Below, one piece after another: positions 1 to 5,388 of a stretch of DNA of 9,369 nt. Each line of letters opens with the position of its first letter. Within the stretch, counting starts at the first letter, position 1. The translations under genes and the position numbers were made by a program. The notes beneath the pieces were generated by a model. The model worked only from the letters and a program-made list of their open reading frames with translations. It was not told where the DNA came from and ran no database searches. Source of the stretch: Mycobacteriaceae bacterium (GTDB lineage Bacteria > Actinomycetota > Actinomycetes > Mycobacteriales > Mycobacteriaceae); contig JAFAWC010000324.1 in NCBI GenBank assembly GCA_019242135.1, forward strand, positions 1 through 9,369, written 5' to 3'.

Positions 1-389
1 TGATGTCCGCCACCTTAGACTGGACAACCGTCGAATATCGTTGTCGTCGAGGCGATCTCGTCCTCATTCGCTGGTGGACTGGTCGTTGCCAGGAAGGCTG
101 AGCCGCTCGACTCCGGGGTTCAACGTCAACGGCAACAGTTTCCCGGACATTGACAGGGATCACAGCCGACAGCGCCGCTCGGCGGTCGGTGACCCGAGCA
201 CCGTTTCATATCTCTTTATCTTTGCTGTCAGTGCCACATCATCCTCAGCACCTTCTCAGGTAGCGGCCAGCCGGTTTTGGTGGTGATGAGCTGAGAGCCG
301 TATTACATTGGTGACTACTTCGCCTTCGGATCGGTCGGGGATTCGGGTTAAGTGCCAGAACACACCGAGGTGCAATAGGAGGCGGCACC
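1..389. other. Intergenic/left-edge region without a convincing gene
   Basis: No reading frame here has a good start, a ribosome site and a recognisable protein. The region is less GC-rich than the rest, with a pyrimidine-rich stretch around 205-225. It holds a strong candidate stem-loop at 160-192 and, near the next gene, a TACATT hexamer at 304-309 that fits the mycobacterial TANNNT -10 pattern, though no good -35 element lies 17-18 bases before it. It is probably the promoter and leader region of the small secreted protein gene at 390, plus the end of whatever lies to the left. Confidence 0.5.
160..192. terminator. Candidate stem-loop (terminator-like)
   Basis: Nested complementary arms are visible: TCAC (160-163) with GTGA (189-192), CGAC (167-170) with GTCG (185-188), and GCCG (174-177) with CGGC (180-183), separated by small bulges. 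No T-run follows directly, although a T-rich stretch begins about 10 bases later. It could end a gene left of the window, in either direction, or be a structured leader. Confidence 0.3.
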
Positions 390-731
390 ATGAATATCAC
401 TTGGAAAAAAATCGCAGTAGCGGGCGTCTTATCGGGCGGGTTGAGCATGGCGGCACTCGGACTGGGAGCGGGTGCTGCGAACGCTGACACGGGCGACATC
501 CCATTCGTGCCCGGCAACGGTAGCGACATGCAGTCGTATTTCCCGCTCGTCGAGCGGCTCGGAGACGTCGTCAACCTCGGCGGCCTCGGCAAGACGGGCG
601 CCGAAAACACCGGAAGCCCGGGCAAGCTGGGTGATCTCGGCGGCCTCGGAGACCTGGGCAATCTCGGCAGTCTCGGCAGTCTGGCCAATGGCGGCAATCT
701 GCAGAGTCTGATCGGGATGTTCGGCGGCTGA
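390..731 (+). CDS. Small secreted Gly/Leu-rich protein
   Basis: A 113-residue protein with a clear Sec signal peptide: Lys6-Lys7, a hydrophobic Ala/Gly/Leu stretch to about residue 30, and a signal peptidase I site after ANA (30-32). The mature part of about 81 residues starts acidic and then becomes a run of short GL-type units (LGGLG, LGDLGGLGDLG, LGNLGSLGSLA, residues 63-99) ending in GMFGG. The start is well supported: AGGAGG lies at 377-382, seven bases before the ATG. Similar short exported proteins with this type of N-terminus occur in mycobacteria, but I recognise no functional family. The mature protein has no cysteine and no membrane segment. The repeated DNA (a 9-bp unit twice at 662-679) suggests it can change length by slippage. 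Function unknown. Confidence 0.85.
   Translation: MNITWKKIAVAGVLSGGLSMAALGLGAGAANADTGDIPFVPGNGSDMQSYFPLVERLGDVVNLGGLGKTGAENTGSPGKLGDLGGLGDLGNLGSLGSLANGGNLQSLIGMFGG
662..679 (+). repeat. 9-bp direct repeat within the GL-rich coding sequence
   Basis: TCTCGGCAG occurs twice head to tail and adds an extra LGS unit to the protein in frame. This is the cleanest unit of a longer degenerate array encoding the LGxLG pattern. Confidence 0.6.
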
Positions 732-758
732 CCCGCCGACACGCAGACACGCAGACAC

Positions 759-772
759 GACCGTTCTCGGTC
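759..772 (+). terminator. Short hairpin after the secreted-protein gene
   Basis: GACCG (759-763), a TTCT loop, and CGGTC (768-772) form a perfect 5-bp stem 28 bases after the stop codon at 729-731. No T-run follows, so intrinsic termination is only a guess. The same stem sequence recurs at 1508-1520. Confidence 0.3.
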
Positions 773-776
773 ACCG

Positions 777-804
777 ACGAGTCGACTGCTGGACATCGAC
801 TCGT
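777..804. promoter_or_regulatory. 9-bp perfect inverted repeat upstream of the lipoprotein gene
   Basis: ACGAGTCGA at 777-785 and TCGACTCGT at 796-804 are exact reverse complements with a 10-base spacer. The right arm touches a TAACCT hexamer (804-809) that fits the TANNNT -10 pattern, 20 bases before the GTG at 830. It could be an operator over the lipoprotein promoter or a second terminator hairpin for the preceding gene; the lack of a T-run and the promoter-proximal position favour an operator slightly. Confidence 0.4.
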
Positions 805-829
805 AACCTGACGACGTTAGGCAGCAGCG

Positions 830-1525
830 GTGACCGCAGCGAAGAGACCCTGCCGGTACCTGCGCGCGGCGACCGTGCTCGTCCTGGTTGCCGCGATCGC
901 GGGGTGCAGTAAGGCCACGCCGGGTCGCGCCAGCGCCCCGTCAGTGGTGCCCGCCTCGGCACTCGAGGGCCTGCTGCTCAGCGCCAGCGACATCAACGCC
1001 GTGATGGGCACGACAGCGATCGTCGCGAATACGCCGTTCACCAATTTGGGTCAGCACAGCAACCTGTTGCCCAACAAGAACTGCCTGGGCATCTGGGAGG
1101 TCGGCGAGGACGCGATTTACCGGGACAGCAAGCCGACCGCTTTTCGCGGGCAGGACCTGCAACAGCCGGCCACCGGCGCCTGGGACGCCAAGGTCGTGCA
1201 GGGGGTGGCCGTCTACCCGGGCGCCGACGCGTCCGGCGCGTTCTTCGCCGCGTCGGCGGACCGGTGGTCGAAGTGCACGAACCACCACGTCAACATGACG
1301 GTGAACGACCAACCCATGCCGAAACTGTTTTTCGGCAATCTCACCAAGACCGACACCCAGTTGGCGATTCCGGTCGTCGAGGGTGAAGGCGACGGCCAAC
1401 GTCAGTGCCAGCGTGTGCTTTCCGTCGCCGACAACCTGATCATCGACGTGGCCGCGTGCAGCCGCACCGCGACCGACCAGGCGGCGACGATCGCCGGAAA
1501 GATCAAAGACCGAATCGGTCGATAA
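830..1525 (+). CDS. Lipoprotein with PknH-like extracellular sensor domain
   Basis: A 231-residue lipoprotein. The N-terminus has basic residues, a hydrophobic stretch (14-23) and a lipobox ending at Cys26 (AIAGC), so it should be lipid-anchored outside the cytoplasmic membrane. Residues about 45-231 resemble the PknH_C sensor domain (PF14032), which in M. tuberculosis forms the outside part of kinase PknH and also occurs as stand-alone lipoproteins. Four cysteines after the lipobox (85, 149, 193, 210) match the domain's habit of forming two disulfides. Start: GTG at 830 with a weak AGGCAG at 819-824; it places the signal sequence correctly. The gene stands alone on the plus strand, convergent with the SGNH hydrolase gene 12 bases away. 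The ligand is unknown. The fold call rests on the overall pattern and is fairly safe; the role in signalling is not shown. Confidence 0.85.
   Translation: MTAAKRPCRYLRAATVLVLVAAIAGCSKATPGRASAPSVVPASALEGLLLSASDINAVMGTTAIVANTPFTNLGQHSNLLPNKNCLGIWEVGEDAIYRDSKPTAFRGQDLQQPATGAWDAKVVQGVAVYPGADASGAFFAASADRWSKCTNHHVNMTVNDQPMPKLFFGNLTKTDTQLAIPVVEGEGDGQRQCQRVLSVADNLIIDVAACSRTATDQAATIAGKIKDRIGR
1508..1520 (-). terminator. Hairpin between convergent genes
   Basis: GACCG (1508-1512), loop AAT, CGGTC (1516-1520). Read on the minus strand it lies 18 bases past the hydrolase stop codon and is followed by TTT, so it may terminate that transcript. It is formed from the last codons of the lipoprotein gene on the other strand. 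The stem is short, so this remains tentative. Confidence 0.35.
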
Positions 1526-1537
1526 GAGGTGCGGGCG

Positions 1538-2293
1538 TCAGAAGACGGCGGTCAAGCTCGCCAGCTTCGGCTCGACGCCGGCGCCGGGCGTCAACCGGCG
1601 CAGCCTGCGGAACGCCCATGGCGCGGCAAACGTTGCGGCCCAGTACAAGTCGGCGCGAAAACTCCTGACTCCGGACATCTGAGCGTCGTCGGGACAAGTC
1701 AGCTCGTGCGCAACGCCGAGCTTGTCGAGCACCCGCACGGCGATGCGGCGATGACCGTGCGGCGACAGATGAATGCGATCGTCGTCCCACATCCGCTGGT
1801 CCCGAAACTCCGACATGCGCCAAAAGTCAACCAGCTCAAGGCCCAGGTCGTCGACGATGGCGCGGAGAAGCTCGTTGTAGATGGCGGCGCGACCGCGCAG
1901 CCGGCGAAACACCGGCACGGTGCCGATGTCCGCGGCGGTGAACGTCAACACCCGGGCGCCCGCCCGCTGCAGGCGTGCCAGTGCGTCGGCGTACCCGGCC
2001 ATCATCGTGTCGATGTCGGTGCGAATCCTCAGCAGGTCGTTCATCCCGGCATACACCGTGACGAAGTCGGGTTCCAGCGCGATCGCCGCGTCGACCTGGT
2101 CGTCGATGACGTCGCGCATCGTGCGGCCCCGCACGGCCAGGTTCGCGTAACGAAATGCGGGACGGTTGCCCGCCAGCTGCGCGGCGACAAGGTCGGCCCA
2201 TCCTCTGAGTCCGTTGGCGCTGGGCGGATGCGGGTCCCCGATGCCCTCGGTAAACGAGTCGCCCAACGCTATGTACCTGCTGATCGCGGCCAT
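1538..2293 (-). CDS. SGNH/GDSL-family hydrolase (esterase/lipase type)
   Basis: A 251-residue SGNH hydrolase, a family of serine esterases, lipases and thioesterases. Block I is GDSFTEG with nucleophile Ser13; the oxyanion residues are Gly56 (NLAVRG) and Asn85 (GMND); block V gives Asp172 and His175 (DRIHLSPHG). All catalytic blocks are therefore present in the usual order. There is no signal peptide or membrane segment, so it probably acts in the cytoplasm; the basic C-terminal part (210-235) may bind a surface. The frame stays open upstream into the kinase gene, but ATG at 2293 is preferred because the protein then begins just before block I and GAGGA sits six bases before it. It lies 98 bases after the kinase gene on the same strand and may be cotranscribed. 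The substrate cannot be inferred. Confidence 0.88.
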   Translation of the reverse strand: MAAISRYIALGDSFTEGIGDPHPPSANGLRGWADLVAAQLAGNRPAFRYANLAVRGRTMRDVIDDQVDAAIALEPDFVTVYAGMNDLLRIRTDIDTMMAGYADALARLQRAGARVLTFTAADIGTVPVFRRLRGRAAIYNELLRAIVDDLGLELVDFWRMSEFRDQRMWDDDRIHLSPHGHRRIAVRVLDKLGVAHELTCPDDAQMSGVRSFRADLYWAATFAAPWAFRRLRRLTPGAGVEPKLASLTAVF

Positions 2294-2304
2294 GAGTCGT
2301 CCTC

Positions 2305-2328
2305 GTCGTGCTCCTGGTCGTGCTCCTG
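2305..2328 (-). repeat. 12-bp tandem repeat in the hydrolase leader
   Basis: CAGGAGCACGAC occurs twice head to tail on the minus strand, followed by GAGGACGACTC and the hydrolase ATG. Each copy carries a CAGGAG, so the leader offers three ribosome-binding-like purine blocks, of which only the last (GAGGA) is correctly spaced. Confidence 0.55.
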
Positions 2329-2391
2329 ATAGCCAAAACCTGCACAACAAGGGTATGAGGTCGGCATCCATTCGGCCCGGAACCCGCCCCG

Positions 2392-3573
2392 TCAGTCTCC
2401 CTCGTCGCCGCGGCCAGGCTTGCCGGGCTTGCCGGGCTTGTGCACGGGCGGTTGCTGGGGGGCTGACTCCGTGGGAGCAGGCGTGGTCGACGACGTCATC
2501 GTGGTCATCGTGGGGGTGGGTGGCGGCGCGACCGGCGTGCTGGTGGTCACCGGCTGCGGCGTGGATGCGCGCGGCGAGTCGACCGCGATCAGGATGAGCG
2601 CCAGCACCAACGCCGCGACCACCGCGCCGAGCGCCAGCAGCCTGCCCCATCTGCTCTTCCGCGGCGGGGCGCCCAGCGGTGCGAGAGACATTGACGGGGG
2701 GAACGGCGCGGCCAGCACCCGGGTGCCCGGCCGGATCGAGGCCGGCGGATAGCCGACGAGGGCGGGGGGCTGGCCGGCCAGGGCGGCCCGCATGGCCCGC
2801 GCGCTTTGGAACCGCAGTGCCGGGTCGCGAACGATCGCCCCTTCGACCACGGCGGCCAGCGCGGGATCGACGTCGGGGCGCAGTGCGGCTATCGGTGGCA
2901 GCTGGTCGTGCAAGATCGCCTGCGCCAGCGCCGCGATGTTCTCCTGCGGAAACGCCCGGCGCCCGGTCAGCGCCTCGTATCCGACGACGCCGAGCGAGTA
3001 CACGTCGTCGGCAGGCGTTGCCGGTCTGCCGAGCACACGATCGGGGCTGAGATACGCCATCGTGCCGAAGACCTCACCGCTGGCCGTGAGATTGGTTTGG
3101 GCGGTCTTGGCGACCCCGAAATCGCTGACCTTCGCCTCGCCCGAGGACGTGAAGAGGATATTGGCGGGTTTGATGTCACGATGCAGGATTCCGGCCTCGT
3201 GTGCTGCGGTCAAAGCGGCAAGAATGTCGTCGAGGACCGACCGCACCATCGGCAGCGGCAGCGGTCCCTTCGCAATCTTGTCGTGCAATGACTCGCCGGT
3301 GAGCCGCTCCATCACGATGAACGGCATGCCGTTGTACTCGCCGCCGTCGAACACCGCGACGATGTGCGCGCTGTCCAGCGCCGCAGCGGCGCGGGCTTCG
3401 ACCTCGAACCGCTTGCGACTGTCCGGCCGCGCGTCGACAGCGGGATGCATGATTTTGATCGCGACGGGCCTGCCCAGGCGGGTGTCCCAGCCGTCGCGAA
3501 CCTCGGCCATGCCACCACGACCCAGCACACCGCGAAGCTCGTAGCGACCACCGATCAGCTCGGGGGCCTTCAT
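2392..3573 (-). CDS. Transmembrane Ser/Thr protein kinase without extracellular sensor domain
   Basis: A 393-residue Hanks-type (PknB/PknH-like) kinase. Visible kinase features: glycine loop GRGGMAEV (18-25), Lys40 in VAIK, helix-C Glu59, HRDIKPAN with catalytic Asp133 and Asn138, DFG at 151-153, and Asp190 and Arg254 of the C-lobe. The activation segment has phospho-acceptor candidates Thr157, Thr160, Thr163 and Thr171. The usual APE triplet reads SPD (176-178), a conservative Glu-to-Asp change. One membrane helix (about 321-341) follows. The outside part is only about 52 residues, Pro/Thr-rich, ending in KPGKPGKPG; no PASTA, PknH_C or NHL domain is present. The ATG at 3573 follows an in-frame stop 11 codons upstream and touches GGGAGG with no spacer, which suits a leaderless transcript. 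I cannot assign it to a named Pkn protein. Confidence 0.92.
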   Translation of the reverse strand: MKAPELIGGRYELRGVLGRGGMAEVRDGWDTRLGRPVAIKIMHPAVDARPDSRKRFEVEARAAAALDSAHIVAVFDGGEYNGMPFIVMERLTGESLHDKIAKGPLPLPMVRSVLDDILAALTAAHEAGILHRDIKPANILFTSSGEAKVSDFGVAKTAQTNLTASGEVFGTMAYLSPDRVLGRPATPADDVYSLGVVGYEALTGRRAFPQENIAALAQAILHDQLPPIAALRPDVDPALAAVVEGAIVRDPALRFQSARAMRAALAGQPPALVGYPPASIRPGTRVLAAPFPPSMSLAPLGAPPRKSRWGRLLALGAVVAALVLALILIAVDSPRASTPQPVTTSTPVAPPPTPTMTTMTSSTTPAPTESAPQQPPVHKPGKPGKPGRGDEGD

Positions 3574-3580
3574 CCTCCCA

Positions 3581-3586
3581 ACGGTA
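3581..3586 (-). promoter_or_regulatory. -10 element placing transcription start on the kinase ATG
   Basis: On the minus strand TACCGT fits the mycobacterial TANNNT -10 pattern and lies seven bases before the kinase ATG, so transcription would start at or next to the A of the ATG. Leaderless transcripts are common in mycobacteria. No clear -35 is seen. This would let the kinase be expressed apart from the oxygenase gene 44 bases upstream. Confidence 0.4.
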
Positions 3587-3617
3587 TCCGCTAACGGGGC
3601 GGGCTAAACAGGCAGCG

Positions 3618-4634
3618 TCAGCGTGTCACCGGGCAGTAATGGGTCGGTTTGTGCCGCTCGTCGGCCGGCGGCAGGTTGCGCGCGGGGGTGTGCACCAGCG
3701 GGATGTCCGCCGCAACGCGACCGGTGGCGCGGTCCCAGCCCGACCGCGCCCGGGGGTGCATCCGGGCCCGGCGCGGCAGCAGCGAGAACACCACACGCAC
3801 GGCGTCCCCGAAACGCCGGTGCAGCCATTCGTCACGCGCCGACCACGTGTACCCCATCAGCCGGCGCACCGGCGGGTCGTAGAGTCCCACGGTCAGCCAC
3901 ACGAAGAACGGCGCCAACAGCCTGCGCTGGACGGCCCACAGGCGATCTGGGATTCGTTGCGCGAAGGGAGGTTTCGGCAAGGCGGTGAGATCGAGCACCG
4001 CCCGGGCGGCGAAGTTGTTCTCAAGCACCTCGCGGCACATCCGGTCCCAGTACTGCTGGAACTCCTCCCACGTCTCGGGCACCGGCCGCATGCTCATCCC
4101 GTACATCCGGTACCACTGAACGTGTTCGTCGAACAGCTGACGCTTTTCCGCCTCCGTGATGCCGCCGCAGAACCGTTCGGCCACAATGATCGTGCCGACG
4201 AAGAAGGTGGCATGCGCCCAGTAGAAAACGTCGGGGTTCAGCGCGTGGTAGCGCCGGCCCTGGGCGTCGGTGCCCTTGATGTCGACGTGGTAGTCGCGGA
4301 CTTCGCTGCCGGTCACCGGCGCGCGATCACCGTCGAAGACCACTCCGCCGATCGGATACAGCGACCGCAGCAGTCGCGGCCAGCGCTCACGAAAAAACGT
4401 GGAGTGCTGCTCGACGGCCGCGCCGAGCTGGGGATGCATGTTCTGCATCGAGCCGGCCCACGGACCCTGCAGCATTCCGCGCCAGTCGCCGAAGTACTTC
4501 CACGTCAGCGAGTCCGGACCGAGTGGCTCGGGCGGCACCTGATAGCCGCCCGGCGCCACCGGGCAGCCACCTGCGACCATGCTTTGGCTGGTCAGCGGTT
4601 GCGACGTATCTTGAGTCACTGATGATGGTCCCAT
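3618..4634 (-). CDS. MpaB-family (DUF2236) putative oxygenase
   Basis: A 338-residue protein resembling the oxygenase MpaB / rubber oxygenase (Lcp) catalytic family, PF09995 (DUF2236), which is abundant in mycobacteria; Lcp is a haem-b oxygenase. The conserved core is visible: IGGVVFDGDR (95-104), YHALNPDVFYWAHATFF (129-145) with His130 and His141, DEHVQWYRMYGMS (169-181) with His171, and the C-terminal helical part with RRLMG (257-261). One of these histidines probably serves as haem ligand, by analogy only. There is no clear signal peptide. The ATG at 4634 lacks a good Shine-Dalgarno; Met19 is an alternative start. The gene diverges from a TetR regulator with a promoter and palindrome between them, so it is the likely target of that regulator. 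The substrate is unknown; a lipid or other hydrophobic compound is a guess from the family. Confidence 0.85.
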   Translation of the reverse strand: MGPSSVTQDTSQPLTSQSMVAGGCPVAPGGYQVPPEPLGPDSLTWKYFGDWRGMLQGPWAGSMQNMHPQLGAAVEQHSTFFRERWPRLLRSLYPIGGVVFDGDRAPVTGSEVRDYHVDIKGTDAQGRRYHALNPDVFYWAHATFFVGTIIVAERFCGGITEAEKRQLFDEHVQWYRMYGMSMRPVPETWEEFQQYWDRMCREVLENNFAARAVLDLTALPKPPFAQRIPDRLWAVQRRLLAPFFVWLTVGLYDPPVRRLMGYTWSARDEWLHRRFGDAVRVVFSLLPRRARMHPRARSGWDRATGRVAADIPLVHTPARNLPPADERHKPTHYCPVTR

Positions 4635-4651
4635 CTGGTGTGATTCCAGAG

Positions 4652-4669
4652 TGACTACGTGCGTTGTCA
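4652..4669. promoter_or_regulatory. 18-bp palindrome, probable TetR operator
   Basis: TGACTACGTGCGTTGTCA has the symmetric form TGAC-N-ACG-NN-CGT-N-GTCA: seven of nine base pairs are self-complementary. It lies between the divergent oxygenase and TetR genes, 17 bases before the oxygenase ATG, and covers the predicted oxygenase transcription start. Its right end also contains TTGTCA (4664-4669), a -35-like hexamer on the plus strand. Size and place are as expected for a TetR-family dimer site, so the neighbouring regulator is the natural candidate to bind it. Confidence 0.6.
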
Positions 4670-4675
4670 GTATTG

Positions 4676-4704
4676 AGTCTAGGAGAGCGGTGTCGACCGG
4701 TCAA
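4676..4704 (-). promoter_or_regulatory. SigA-like promoter of the oxygenase gene
   Basis: On the minus strand TTGACC (4699-4704; five of six to TTGACA) is followed after exactly 17 bases by TAGACT (4676-4681; TANNNT). Transcription would start near 4669, at the edge of the palindrome, giving a leader of about 35 bases. A repressor on the palindrome would block this promoter directly. Confidence 0.55.
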
Positions 4705-4741
4705 TCGAGGGCTGGCGCGAGGCTCGGGTGAAGAGGCGACT

Positions 4742-4809
4742 GCAGCGATGAACGCTCGCGTGAAGAGCAGAGCGCAGCGATGAACGCTCGCGTGAAGAGC
4801 AGAGCGCAG
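4742..4809 (+). repeat. 32-bp tandem duplication spanning the TetR start codon
   Basis: Bases 4742-4773 and 4774-4805 are identical, and GCAG at 4806-4809 begins a third copy. Each unit contains ATGAACGCTCGCGTGAAG, so the regulator's first codons occur twice, 32 bases apart and thus in different frames. The preceding stretch 4720-4741 (with GCTCG and GTGAAGAG) looks like an older, diverged copy. Perfect identity points to a recent duplication or to strong constraint. Confidence 0.9.
4748..4783 (+). CDS. Possible 11-codon upstream ORF coupled to the TetR gene
   Basis: The first duplicated ATG opens a short frame encoding MNARVKSRAQR and stops at TGA 4781-4783. The stop overlaps the regulator ATG at 4780 as ATGA, the classic arrangement for translational coupling. 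The peptide's first ten residues equal those of the TetR protein. Purine-rich GAAGAGG (4730-4736) lies 11 bases before this ATG, somewhat far for a ribosome site. It may be an accident of the duplication or a real coupling device; no conservation can be tested here. Confidence 0.35.
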   Translation: MNARVKSRAQR

Positions 4810-5388
4810 GGCCGTTGGTCGGGCGTGCCGATCGAGGACCGCCAGGCGCTGCGTCACGACGACCTCGTGACAGCGGGGGTGGCGCTGCTGGGCGGCGAGA
4901 GCGGCCCTGCGCTGACGGTGCGCGCGGTGTGCCGTCAGGCCGGGTTGACCGAGCGCTACTTCTACGAAAGCTTCTCGGACAGAGACGAATTCGTGCAGGC
5001 GGTGTACGACGACGTGTGCACCCGAGCGATGGCGGCTCTGCTGTCGGCCCGCACGCCGCGCGAGGCGGTCGAGCGGTTCGTCACGCTGATGGTCGACGAC
5101 CCGCAGCGGGGCCGGGTACTGCTGCTGGCGCCGGAGGTCGAGCCGGTGCTGACCCGGTCCGGGGCGAAATGGATGCCCAGCTTCATCGACCTGCTGCAGC
5201 GCAAACTCACCACGATCAGCGACCCGGCGCTACAGAACATGGTGGCCACCGGGCTCATCGGAGCGCTCACCGCGCTGTTCACCGCCTACCTGGACGGGCG
5301 GCTGACGGCCACCCGCGAGGAGTTCATCGATTACTGCGTGGCCCTGCTGCTGCGCCACGCCAGCTATCCGGGGAGTTCGCCGCCTTAG
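4780..5388 (+). CDS. TetR-family transcriptional regulator
   Basis: A 202-residue regulator of normal TetR length. The N-terminal arm is followed by RWSGVPIEDRQALRHDDLV (12-30), typical of a mycobacterial TetR subgroup, and by the helix-turn-helix at about 46-66 (LTVRAVCRQAGLTERYFYESF), with the usual FYESFSDRDEF link to helix 4. Residues 75-202 form the all-helical ligand and dimer domain, which is not informative about the ligand. The gene diverges from the MpaB-family gene, so local control of that gene, and of itself, is the simplest model. The start is ambiguous in mechanism: the ATG at 4780 sits in the second copy of a 32-bp duplication and overlaps the stop of a short upstream frame; no well-spaced Shine-Dalgarno precedes it. 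Its stop codon overlaps the stop of the convergent gene by four bases. Confidence 0.9.
   Translation: MNARVKSRAQGRWSGVPIEDRQALRHDDLVTAGVALLGGESGPALTVRAVCRQAGLTERYFYESFSDRDEFVQAVYDDVCTRAMAALLSARTPREAVERFVTLMVDDPQRGRVLLLAPEVEPVLTRSGAKWMPSFIDLLQRKLTTISDPALQNMVATGLIGALTALFTAYLDGRLTATREEFIDYCVALLLRHASYPGSSPP

Noticed and set aside
41..286. 81-codon frame on the plus strand with a TTG start
   Set aside because: No ribosome site, no recognisable protein pattern, and it covers a predicted stem-loop; looks like chance.
245..796. 183-codon minus-strand frame opposite the secreted GL-rich protein
   Set aside because: Its Pro/Arg/Leu-rich repeats are the reverse image of the GL-coding repeats; the plus-strand gene has a signal peptide and a strong ribosome site.
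2294..2650. Upstream extension of the SGNH hydrolase frame into the kinase gene
   Set aside because: The extra residues resemble no SGNH protein, overlap the kinase tail, and GAGGA fits the ATG at 2293.
2392..3550. Several plus-strand frames antisense to the kinase
   Set aside because: No family pattern; the kinase motifs are complete on the minus strand.
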